A DNA stretch of 9,011 nucleotides from Spirochaetia bacterium. Lineage in GTDB: Bacteria; Spirochaetota; Spirochaetia; PWKH01. Positions 1 to 6,226 of this stretch are shown one piece after another. The translations under genes and the position numbers were made by a program. Numbering within the stretch: the first letter of the stretch is position 1; each line of letters begins with the position of its first letter. The stretch lies in NCBI GenBank assembly GCA_021736545.1, contig JAIPFS010000045.1, positions 1-9,011 of the forward strand, given 5' to 3'. The notes under the pieces were generated by a model that worked only from the letters and a program-made list of their open reading frames with translations, was not told the origin of the DNA and ran no database searches.

Positions 1-11
1 TTAAAAAAGAG

Positions 12-863
12 TTAAGGTAAAGAATCAAATCCATTCATTTCGAGGAAATCTAATAATATTGGGAATCTAGTGAACAGTTCTCCATAATTTTCTAATTTTT
101 GAATTGTAAGTTCGTCTTTTGCCCTCATATCAGCAAGTTCATTCAATGCTGTTTCTAAACTTGCCTGCTGTTTTGTAAGCATGGAATTATAATTCTTCTT
201 TGCCTTTTGGTACAAACTTAAATCAGGGAGTTTTAAACTATTTACCTGTACAGATTCAATATTGATTAAGTAAAATTCTTGATGCAGTTTTTCCTTCAGA
301 TATGAAGAAATCTCTTTATAATCCTGAATACTTGAAAGTTCTGAAGAATTTTCATGTTCCTCAGGAGTATTTTGAGAATTTGTTAATAAGCCCTGTTCAA
401 TTATTTCAAGAAATAAACTATTTACACGATCTTCAATTTGTGAGTTCTTATGTTCCAGCCAAGTAGAAAAGTTCTTTTCAGATATATTCTGCTCTTTAAC
501 TACTTCAATTACATGTTCTTTCGAAATGCGATAATAAACCCCAATATCCGAATCATAATTAAAGTCAGGTGAACCTGGTAAAAAGTGAGAAAAGACCTCA
601 CCTGATGGAAGAATTCCAGAAATTTCAGTATGCGTATATTGAGGACCAAAAGGGATCTTTATAATAGTGGTATTTTTAGGAATAAGTTTCCAGCCCGTCC
701 AATAAAACTCACCTGAAACAACTGGCTTATCTAAATAACCCACTGTTTTAGTGTGCACAACGCCTATTTGATCTCGGTCTATACGTAATTGTATCCAAGC
801 AATATAGAAAATTATACCTGCAGTAATTACAAGAAACAGTAAAATTAGTAAGAATTTTTTCAT
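12..863 (-). CDS. Membrane-anchored SPFH/prohibitin (band 7)-like protein
   Basis: The 283-residue product begins with two lysines and one hydrophobic segment (about residues 4-24), which suggests an N-terminal membrane anchor with the rest outside the membrane. Residues about 28-70 have the look of the start of an SPFH domain: a 'DQIGVV' strand, a glycine turn, then 'IPKNTTIIKIP'. Residues about 195-220 ('INIESVQVNSLKLPD') match the late SPFH strand that runs into an alanine/glutamine-rich coiled coil at about 220-262. SPFH proteins form oligomeric membrane scaffolds and often control membrane proteases or lipid domains; the role of this one is unknown. The start at 863 is preceded by AGG-type purines and by an extended -10 box. 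The TAA stop lies at 12-14. It is transcribed away from the plus-strand genes, and its downstream neighbour is outside the window. The family call rests on pattern recognition, not on a profile search. Confidence 0.7.
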   Translation of the reverse strand: MKKFLLILLFLVITAGIIFYIAWIQLRIDRDQIGVVHTKTVGYLDKPVVSGEFYWTGWKLIPKNTTIIKIPFGPQYTHTEISGILPSGEVFSHFLPGSPDFNYDSDIGVYYRISKEHVIEVVKEQNISEKNFSTWLEHKNSQIEDRVNSLFLEIIEQGLLTNSQNTPEEHENSSELSSIQDYKEISSYLKEKLHQEFYLINIESVQVNSLKLPDLSLYQKAKKNYNSMLTKQQASLETALNELADMRAKDELTIQKLENYGELFTRFPILLDFLEMNGFDSLP

Positions 864-899
864 ATCCTATACCTATTGTAATGTAAATCGATACAAACT

Positions 900-908
900 A
901 TTATATCA
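900..908 (-). promoter_or_regulatory. Extended -10 promoter for the SPFH-like gene
   Basis: Read on the minus strand the sequence is TGATATAAT, a perfect -10 hexamer with the TGn extension. No good -35 box stands 16-18 nt upstream, which is usual for extended -10 promoters. It lies about 37 nt before the start codon at 863, so the leader would be about 30 nt. This is inferred from sequence only. Confidence 0.5.
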
Positions 909-992
909 ATCATATCATATTTATTACTAGTGTGGGTAGGTTAAATTTATAACTGATTAGATATTGTACAAAAACGGTAAAATATAATAAAG

Positions 993-1021
993 TTGATATA
1001 AGTACTATTCTTCAAAATGAT
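993..1021 (+). promoter_or_regulatory. Candidate promoter for the membrane protein/aroH pair
   Basis: TTGATA (993-998) is followed after 17 nt by AATGAT (1016-1021), giving 5/6 and 4/6 matches to the sigma-A consensus. A perfect TATAAT at 983-988 is a competing -10, but its nearest -35-like sequence (TTGTAC, 964-969) is only 13 nt away. Either would drive the genes starting at 1069 and 1401. The 864-1068 stretch holds no gene and seems to be a divergent promoter region. Confidence 0.35.
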
Positions 1022-1068
1022 TATTTATTCAAGTAGTGATGCATTGCTGTGTGGGTGAGAGAGAATTA

Positions 1069-1389
1069 ATGAAAAAAGCTTTATTTTATTTGCGTTTTCT
1101 GCATGGAATAATTCTTCTCAGTATAGTTTTATCAAGTATAATTTTCTTTATTGGAAATAAAACCATACCCGAATCACATTTATTAAATTTACTTATTTTT
1201 ATAAATTATGGTTCAATTATATATATATTGCAGACAATAGTAATTATTTTTATAATAATTGGCATACATCGAAGGGATGGTGAAAGTAAACTCTTTTTAC
1301 CAATTGCGGTAACAGTATTGGGAACGTTACTCACTTCGATAATATATATAATCAGCAGTTCAATTGAAGTATTTTTAACAAACATATAA
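1069..1389 (+). CDS. Small three-helix membrane protein of unknown function
   Basis: I do not recognise this 106-residue protein. It is very hydrophobic, with likely membrane helices at about residues 10-29, 39-66 and 75-97. A short polar loop 'HRRDGESK' lies between the second and third helices and a lysine pair sits at the N-terminus. The frame is open from a GTG at 1036 and an ATG at 1039, but I chose the ATG at 1069. It has a purine-rich GGTGAGAGAG stretch just upstream and gives a normal Met-Lys-Lys start, whereas the longer version adds an unconvincing Cys-Cys-containing tail. It ends 11 nt before the aroH start, so the two genes are probably co-transcribed. The strong hydrophobic periodicity and the good ribosome site argue for a real gene. 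A function in transport or in sensing cannot be told from the sequence. Confidence 0.65.
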   Translation: MKKALFYLRFLHGIILLSIVLSSIIFFIGNKTIPESHLLNLLIFINYGSIIYILQTIVIIFIIIGIHRRDGESKLFLPIAVTVLGTLLTSIIYIISSSIEVFLTNI

Positions 1390-1400
1390 AGGGATAATTG

Positions 1401-1763
1401 ATGGCTGTAAAAAGTATCAGAGGGGCGATTCAAGTAAACAGAGATGCTGAAGAAGACATAAAAAATGCTGTTAAAAAACTAGTTGATACGCTTTTTTCTA
1501 AAAATAATTTAGATAGCAGAAATATTATTAGTGTTTTTTTTAGTCAAACAAGGGACTTGAAGACATATAATCCAGCAAAGGCCGCCAGGGAAGCAGGCTA
1601 CAGCAATTTATCATATTTTTGTCTTCAGGAATTATATATAGAAGGCGGTATGGAAAGGGTCATTCGCGTATTATTCCATGTGGAATCAAGTGTTCCCCAT
1701 ACAGAATTTAAACATGTTTATATGAATGGAGCTGAAAAACTTCGTCCCGATTTATGTATATGA
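1401..1763 (+). CDS. aroH: Chorismate mutase, AroH class
   Basis: This 120-residue enzyme should convert chorismate to prephenate, the step that leads to phenylalanine and tyrosine. It aligns from memory along its whole length with the Bacillus subtilis AroH enzyme (127 residues): an 'IRGA' start, 'NPAKAARE' in the middle, 'GGMERVIRVL' and 'HVYMNGAEKLRPDL' at the end. Residues matching the known active site are Arg7, Lys60, Cys74, Glu77, Arg89, Tyr107 and Arg115. The Phe57 of the Bacillus enzyme is Asn here. The family is a homotrimer with active sites at subunit interfaces. The ATG at 1401 is chosen over a TTG at 1398 because AAGGG stands about 7 nt upstream and the protein then starts as its relatives do. 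No other aromatic-pathway gene lies nearby; the upstream partner is a small membrane protein. The C-terminus stops right after 'RPDLCI', a few residues shorter than in Bacillus. Confidence 0.93.
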   Translation: MAVKSIRGAIQVNRDAEEDIKNAVKKLVDTLFSKNNLDSRNIISVFFSQTRDLKTYNPAKAAREAGYSNLSYFCLQELYIEGGMERVIRVLFHVESSVPHTEFKHVYMNGAEKLRPDLCI

Positions 1764-1783
1764 TTCATAATGCTTAAAAAGTA

Positions 1784-1812
1784 TTGACAAAGTTATGACT
1801 TAACGGTAAATT
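1784..1812 (+). promoter_or_regulatory. Promoter of tRNA-Thr
   Basis: A perfect TTGACA (1784-1789) is separated by exactly 17 nt from TAAATT (1807-1812, 4/6 match). Transcription would begin near 1819, about 20 nt before the mature tRNA-Thr 5' end, leaving a short leader for RNase P to remove. Confidence 0.7.
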
Positions 1813-1839
1813 AGCGAACGAATTTAAAAGTAATTTCAT

Positions 1840-1913
1840 GCCACCTTAGCTCAGCTGGCCAGAGCACGTGACTTGTAATCTCGGGGTCGTCAGTTCGAAT
1901 CTGACAGGTGGCT
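1840..1913 (+). tRNA. tRNA-Thr (anticodon UGU)
   Basis: The gene folds as a full cloverleaf. The acceptor stem GCCACCT (1840-1846) pairs perfectly with AGGTGGC (1906-1912), the D stem is GCTC/GAGC, and the T arm is GTCAG-TTCGAAT-CTGAC. The anticodon TGT lies at 1874-1876 in the loop CTTGTAA and reads ACA threonine codons. The anticodon stem CGTGA/TCTCG contains one T-T mismatch (1869/1881). The discriminator base is T1913 and the 3' CCA is not encoded (TTA follows), so CCA must be added by nucleotidyltransferase. It lies 47 nt before tRNA-Tyr. Confidence 0.97.
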
Positions 1914-1915
1914 TA

Positions 1916-1944
1916 TTGACACAATCCATTGATTTTGTTAATTT
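1916..1944 (+). promoter_or_regulatory. Candidate separate promoter for tRNA-Tyr
   Basis: A second perfect TTGACA (1916-1921) begins three bases after tRNA-Thr. After 17 nt comes TAATTT (1939-1944, 3/6 match) preceded by TGT, an extended -10 arrangement. Transcription would begin near 1951, about 10 nt before tRNA-Tyr. The -35 box and spacing are good and the -10 is poor, so it may only add to transcription coming from the tRNA-Thr promoter. Confidence 0.45.
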
Positions 1945-1960
1945 ACTATTCGTTGTTTAC

Positions 1961-2042
1961 GGGGAGGTTCCCGAGCGGTCAAAGGGGGCAGACTGTAAAT
2001 CTGTTGGCTACGCCTTCGAAGGTTCGAATCCTTCTCTCCCCA
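1961..2042 (+). tRNA. tRNA-Tyr (anticodon GUA)
   Basis: This is a class II tRNA with a long variable arm. The acceptor GGGGAGG (1961-1967) pairs with TCTCCCC (2035-2041), with one G-T pair at the inner end. The anticodon GTA is at 1995-1997 in the loop CTGTAAA, on the stem GCAGA/TCTGT. The variable arm includes GGC-TAC-GCC, and the T arm is GAAGG-TTCGAAT-CCTTC. The D-arm region (TTCCCGAGCGGTC) is close to that of E. coli tRNA-Tyr. The discriminator is A2042 and CCA is not encoded. The discriminator is also the first base of the downstream terminator stem. Confidence 0.97.
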
Positions 2043-2078
2043 AAGACCTTCCTTGTTAAAAAACGGGAAGGTCTTTTT
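2042..2078 (+). terminator. Rho-independent terminator after tRNA-Tyr
   Basis: AAAGACCTTCC (2042-2052) pairs perfectly over 11 bp with GGAAGGTCTTT (2066-2076) around a 13-nt loop, and a run of five T (2074-2078) follows. It ends the tRNA transcript. It lies only 16 nt before the next start codon, so it may also act as an attenuator for the genes that follow. Confidence 0.9.
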
Positions 2079-2094
2079 AATAATAGGAACATGT

Positions 2095-2529
2095 ATGTCA
2101 GCATTTTATGATGAGGGTTTACAATTTGAATGCCAGCGGTGCTCATACTGCTGCAGAAATGAACCTGGATATGTTTTTCTCTCTTCATCCGACATGCAGG
2201 CCATTGCTGATTTTTTGGGAATTTCAGAAGAAACATTTCTTAATACGTACTGCAAGACCATATCATATAATCATTTCGGTTTTATTTCATTGAAAGAGAA
2301 AACAAACAATGACTGTATTTTCTGGAGAGAAGAAGGGTGTGCAATTTATAAGGTACGTCCCATCCAATGCAGAACTTATCCTTTTTGGGCAAATATTATT
2401 GAATCTCAGGAGTCATGGGATAATGAATCAAATTTTTGTCCTGGAATAGGTAAGGGAAGTATTGTTAAAAAAAAGGAAATTCTCAAAAAGTTGAAAATGC
2501 GTGAAAATAATTCACCTCTTATGGTATAA
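2095..2529 (+). CDS. YkgJ-family cysteine-cluster protein
   Basis: The 144-residue product carries the CxxCxxCC signature near its N-terminus (Cys13, Cys16, Cys19, Cys20). Further cysteines stand at 74, 82 and 92, the last two inside 'CAIYKVRPIQCRTYPFW', the second conserved block of this family (PF03692). Members are thought to bind zinc or an iron-sulfur cluster. The family is named in part for flagellin lysine methylase FliB, but most YkgJ-like proteins have no proven role and I assign none here. The ATG at 2095 has AGGA six bases upstream. The frame is open further up to 2053, but that would start inside the terminator loop; an ATG at 2091 is out of frame. The gene lies 18 nt before dnaG in the place rpsU holds in the enterobacterial dnaG-rpoD operon. 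There is no room for its own promoter after the terminator, so it probably depends on read-through. Confidence 0.87.
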   Translation: MSAFYDEGLQFECQRCSYCCRNEPGYVFLSSSDMQAIADFLGISEETFLNTYCKTISYNHFGFISLKEKTNNDCIFWREEGCAIYKVRPIQCRTYPFWANIIESQESWDNESNFCPGIGKGSIVKKKEILKKLKMRENNSPLMV

Positions 2530-2530
2530 T
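2522..2530 (+). promoter_or_regulatory. Extended -10 promoter ahead of dnaG
   Basis: TGGTATAAT is a perfect -10 with the TGn extension. It overlaps the last codons and stop of the YkgJ-family gene. No clear -35 lies at normal distance. Transcription would begin near 2537 and give a leader of only about 11 nt before the dnaG ATG. It could supply dnaG-rpoD independently of the tRNA region. A short palindrome (2501-2515) lies just upstream. Confidence 0.5.
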
Positions 2531-2547
2531 GTTTCAAGAAAAAAATT

Positions 2548-4338
2548 ATGAAAATTCCTGAACACATAATTGAAGAAATCAAAAATAAATTGTCCATGTA
2601 TGATGTGGTATCTCAATACGTGACTCTTAATAAGAAAGGAAGCAGGCTATGGGGCTTGTGTCCTTTTCACAATGAAAAGACCCCATCTTTTACTGTTGAT
2701 GAAGAGAAAGGGCTTTACTATTGTTATGGATGTCACAAAGGCGGATCAATTTTCAATTTCATCATGGAAATGGAAAGTCTTGGTTTTGTAGAATCCGTAC
2801 AGCTCCTTGCTCAGAAAGCAGATTTGGAAATTTCTCTTCAAGGTGAAGAAGATGATAATAGAAATAAAGAATTAGATGCCCTGTATGAACTTTATAAAAG
2901 ACTGCATGAGAGTTTTCATTATATATTAAAGGAGAATGAGGCTGCATCTGAGGTGCGGTCATATCTGGCAGAACGAAAAATATCTGAAAATGAGATATCC
3001 AATTTCAAATTAGGATATGTACCGGATGATAAGAAATGGCTATACCGGTTTCTGAAAAAAAAGAATTATTCAGAATCATTTATGGAGAGAACGGGTTTAT
3101 TCTCAAAAAAATATCCTGCATATTCATTGTTCACAGGAAGACTTATAATCCCAATTATCGATAATCGCAATAGGGTTGTCGCTTTCGGCGGAAGAGCTCT
3201 TAAGGATGATAGTTTTGCAAAATATATAAACTCTCCGGAAACACCAATATTTAAAAAAAGAAACATTCTTTTTGGAATTAATATTGCTTTACCGTTTATT
3301 AGAAAAGAAAAATATGCTATTTTAAGTGAAGGATATTTTGATGTCATAGCTCTGCACAGTATCGGGTATAATACTGCTGTAGCACCACTGGGAACTGCAT
3401 TTACCCATGAACATGCACAATTCCTGAAACGTTTCTGTTCTAGAGTTCTGATATTATTTGATCAGGATGCAGCTGGTATTGATGCGGCATTAAAAACGAT
3501 GCCCATACTTGAAGAGTTTGAATTTACATATCAAGTTGTTGTCCTGCCTGAAGGTAATGATCCGGCAGATCTTGTGAAAGAGGATAATTCTGAAACATTG
3601 AAAAAATGTTTAAAATATCCTATAAATGGATTTGAATACCTTGTTAAAACTTTAGTTAATAGCTACGATGTACATTTGCCGGAGGGAAAAGAATCCGTTT
3701 TTCAAGAACTATTACCAGTTATAAAAAACACTAACTCAGAAATCAGAAAAGATGAATACTTGCGTAGAGCAGCAGAAACATTAAGACTTGACGTACGTGT
3801 GATTTATGATGATTTTAATAGAAAAAGAAAATCAGATAAAAGGATTAATTATTCAAGAACCGCAAATACTGAACAGGGGATAAAAGAGAGGGAAATTAAA
3901 AGAAATCCGGAACTGTATATCATGACTGCATTTTATGCTGATCCTAAGCTTTTTAGAAAATATCGTAATGATCTGCATTATGAAATGCTCAATGATGAGT
4001 TTTCAAAAGATTTGTATGTAAATTTGGAAGATGCTTTTCGAAATGGTATTCAGGAAATCGACATAATTATTAGTGGTATAAATAAACCTGGGTTAAGGAA
4101 TTTTATTATTGCGGAGCTTGAATCAAGTAAATATGCATCTCATTTAGAACAAATTATTCAAGATGGAATAAATTCTATTAAACGAAAAGAATTGATGCAT
4201 AAAAGAAGTGAAATTGTTAAAAGAATTGCCCGGCTAGAGAAAAAATCTGATTCCGGTTCTATACATGAGATACAGGAATTGCTTTTTGAAAAAAAGTTTC
4301 TTGATGAAGAAATTGAAAAAATAAGGAAAATTATATGA
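2548..4338 (+). CDS. dnaG: DNA primase
   Basis: DnaG makes the short RNA primers for lagging-strand synthesis and works with the replicative helicase DnaB. The 596-residue length fits the family (E. coli 581). The N-terminal CHC2 zinc-binding domain shows Cys38, His41, Cys59 and Cys62 in '[11 protein letters not shown]' and '[10 protein letters not shown]'. The polymerase core follows, with 'AFGGRALK' (212-219) and '[12 protein letters not shown]' (226-237). The Toprim fold has Glu261 in 'EGYFDVIAL' and Asp305/Asp307 in 'FDQDAAG', the expected metal-binding acids. The C-terminal part (about 440-596) is charged and helical, as expected for the helicase-interaction region. The ATG at 2548 gives the usual N-terminus but has only a weak AAGAA ribosome site. 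The gene ends by ATGA overlap with rpoD, which implies translational coupling. Confidence 0.98.
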   Translation: MKIPEHIIEEIKNKLSMYDVVSQYVTLNKKGSRLWGLCPFHNEKTPSFTVDEEKGLYYCYGCHKGGSIFNFIMEMESLGFVESVQLLAQKADLEISLQGEEDDNRNKELDALYELYKRLHESFHYILKENEAASEVRSYLAERKISENEISNFKLGYVPDDKKWLYRFLKKKNYSESFMERTGLFSKKYPAYSLFTGRLIIPIIDNRNRVVAFGGRALKDDSFAKYINSPETPIFKKRNILFGINIALPFIRKEKYAILSEGYFDVIALHSIGYNTAVAPLGTAFTHEHAQFLKRFCSRVLILFDQDAAGIDAALKTMPILEEFEFTYQVVVLPEGNDPADLVKEDNSETLKKCLKYPINGFEYLVKTLVNSYDVHLPEGKESVFQELLPVIKNTNSEIRKDEYLRRAAETLRLDVRVIYDDFNRKRKSDKRINYSRTANTEQGIKEREIKRNPELYIMTAFYADPKLFRKYRNDLHYEMLNDEFSKDLYVNLEDAFRNGIQEIDIIISGINKPGLRNFIIAELESSKYASHLEQIIQDGINSIKRKELMHKRSEIVKRIARLEKKSDSGSIHEIQELLFEKKFLDEEIEKIRKII

Positions 4339-6197
4339 TGTCAAGTATTCTATCAGATCCTGAAGTTGTAAAACTGTTAGAATATGCAAAAAAGAAAAAA
4401 CGCATTTCTTACGATGAAGTTAATGACTTATTACCAGAGTATATCAATACTTCTGAAAAAATTGAAATGGTCATCGGCTTGATTGAAAAAAGCGGTGTTC
4501 AGCTTGTTGATGATGAGGAGCTGAAAGATGAAGCAGAAGAACTGCTTCCTGATTTGAGTATTGATTCTGATTCATTCGAAGAAAACGATGATATGGACAT
4601 TACTCTGGATGATAGCATTGAAGAGGATGAAAGTTCTAGTGAAATTGCTGATGATCAGCAAATGAGAGGTAAAAAAACGAAAAAAAAGGCCGATAAGAAA
4701 AAAAAGGTAATTATAAGTGATAAAGATGCCTCCATTGATGATCCAATAAGACTTTATCTCCGGGAAATTGGTAAAGAGAATCTTCTTACTGCTGAACAGG
4801 AAGTTGAGTTATCCAAGAAGATGGAAGAAGGAGAAACTATAATAAAGGAAGTAATAAAAACTTCCGGAATTCTCATAACTTCCATGCATAATATACTCCA
4901 AAAGCTTTCTCGAAAGATAGAAGAAAAAGAACTTGACTTAACAAAAAAAGAAGTTTCTGAACTTTTTTCTGAGCAGAAAAGATTAAACCAAGGGTATAAG
5001 GAACAGCTTAAGGAAGTTAGCTCTCCAATAAAAGTATATATAGATAAAAAACAGAAAGAAATTGATTCTGGAACAGATATTATCCAGGAAGAAAGCTTTA
5101 TAAAAAAGCGTAATCAACTGCTTAAGAAACTGAGCAGCATTGACTTGCAGCAGGATGAAATAATTGATTTTACTGAGAAATTCTTAGCTACTGATACACG
5201 TATTTTTGATTTAAAACACAAAAAACAGGAAATTGAACTACAGCTAGGAGTTTCCTCCGTAAGAGATTTACGTCAAATGGGAAGAGGTCTTGCAATTCCC
5301 ATGAAGAGAAAAAAGATTGAAGAACAGCTTGGTATACCTGCAGAAGATATTAAAGAAAAAATAAAAAAGATTCAGCTAGCTGAAAAAGAGCTGAAGAATA
5401 TTGAAAATGAATTTGAAGATACTATTGAAGAAATAATTATTAAAGCTCGTGAAATTTCACGAGGGAAAATAATGATGAAGAATGCAAAGGACCGCTTAAT
5501 TCAAGCTAATTTGCGTCTAGTTGTGAGCATAGCAAAAAAATATACTAACCGCGGACTGCATTTTTTCGATTTAGTTCAGGAAGGAAATATCGGCTTAATA
5601 AAAGCTGTAGAAAAATTTGAATACCGAAAAGGGTATAAATTTTCAACATATGCTACATGGTGGATTCGCCAGGCAATAACTAGATCTATATCGGATCAAG
5701 CAAGGACCATTCGTGTACCAGTTCATATGATTGAACAAATTAATAAAGTAGTTCGAGAATCACGACAGTTAATGCAGGTTTATGGAAGAGAGCCCTCAGA
5801 TGAGGAAGTTGCAGAAAGACTGGGCTGGTCTCCACAGCGTGTAAAAGCTGTTAAAAATGTAGCTAGAGAGCCAATATCCTTAGAGACGCCTATTGGCGAA
5901 GAAGAAGATTCTCTACTCGGTGATTTTATTGAAGATAAAGATGTTGAGAACCCTGCTAGTCAAACAGCTTTTACCATTCTTCAGGAACAGCTGCAGGATG
6001 TACTTACAACTTTACCTCCCCGAGAGCAGGAAGTATTGAAAATGCGATTTGGACTTGAAGATGGGTATTCCTTAACTCTAGAAGAAGTTGGATTGTATTT
6101 CGAAGTTACTCGCGAAAGGATTAGACAGATAGAAGCCAAGGCATTACGGCGTTTACGACATCCGAAACGTAGTAGACGTCTTAAAGATTATGTATAG
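4335..6197 (+). CDS. rpoD: RNA polymerase primary sigma factor RpoD (sigma-70/sigma-A)
   Basis: This is the housekeeping sigma factor, which directs RNA polymerase to -35/-10 promoters. The 620-residue protein shows region 1.1 at about 5-60, then an acidic stretch and a lysine-rich linker (about 113-125). Region 1.2 is at 135-168 ('[12 protein letters not shown]'), and a long helical non-conserved region spans about 170-375. Region 2 (about 383-460) contains '[16 protein letters not shown]', '[17 protein letters not shown]' and '[13 protein letters not shown]', including the -10 recognition helix. Region 3 follows '[11 protein letters not shown]'. Region 4 (about 560-620) has '[14 protein letters not shown]' and a helix-turn-helix at about 581-606 for the -35 box. 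The ATG at 4335 has AAGGA at ideal spacing (7 nt) and overlaps the dnaG stop; the next ATG (4338) is possible but spaced less well. The lysine linker is encoded by three A-runs of 7, 8 and 8. The extended promoters in this window fit its consensus. Confidence 0.98.
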   Translation: MMSSILSDPEVVKLLEYAKKKKRISYDEVNDLLPEYINTSEKIEMVIGLIEKSGVQLVDDEELKDEAEELLPDLSIDSDSFEENDDMDITLDDSIEEDESSSEIADDQQMRGKKTKKKADKKKKVIISDKDASIDDPIRLYLREIGKENLLTAEQEVELSKKMEEGETIIKEVIKTSGILITSMHNILQKLSRKIEEKELDLTKKEVSELFSEQKRLNQGYKEQLKEVSSPIKVYIDKKQKEIDSGTDIIQEESFIKKRNQLLKKLSSIDLQQDEIIDFTEKFLATDTRIFDLKHKKQEIELQLGVSSVRDLRQMGRGLAIPMKRKKIEEQLGIPAEDIKEKIKKIQLAEKELKNIENEFEDTIEEIIIKAREISRGKIMMKNAKDRLIQANLRLVVSIAKKYTNRGLHFFDLVQEGNIGLIKAVEKFEYRKGYKFSTYATWWIRQAITRSISDQARTIRVPVHMIEQINKVVRESRQLMQVYGREPSDEEVAERLGWSPQRVKAVKNVAREPISLETPIGEEEDSLLGDFIEDKDVENPASQTAFTILQEQLQDVLTTLPPREQEVLKMRFGLEDGYSLTLEEVGLYFEVTRERIRQIEAKALRRLRHPKRSRRLKDYV

Positions 6198-6226
6198 TAT
6201 AATAAATAACATTCAGGAGAAAATGC

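Noticed and set aside
1036..1068. GTG/ATG start for the small membrane protein at 1036 or 1039.
   Set aside because: No ribosome site lies upstream of these codons, while the ATG at 1069 has a purine-rich site and yields a typical Met-Lys-Lys membrane-protein start.
1769..1785. AATGCTT-AAA-AAGTATT hairpin after aroH as a terminator.
   Set aside because: The stem is weak (mostly A-T with one G-T pair), no T-run follows, and it overlaps the -35 box of the tRNA-Thr promoter.
1840..2042. tRNA genes as an integration site of a mobile element.
   Set aside because: No repeat of the tRNA 3' ends, integrase gene or change in base composition is seen in the window.
2053..2094. A 14-residue longer N-terminus for the YkgJ-family protein.
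   Set aside because: It would begin with TTG inside the terminator loop, has no ribosome site, and adds nothing family-like; the ATG at 2095 has AGGA at proper spacing.
1868..2111. Short plus-strand reading frames across the two tRNAs.
   Set aside because: They are accidental frames over clear tRNA genes and the terminator, without ribosome sites.
6193..6203. TATAGT/TATAAT between rpoD and the zinc-ribbon gene as an internal promoter.
   Set aside because: The -10 is perfect, but neither a -35 at normal spacing (GACGTC or TAGACG only) nor a TGn extension is present, and the 29-nt gap fits simple co-transcription with rpoD.
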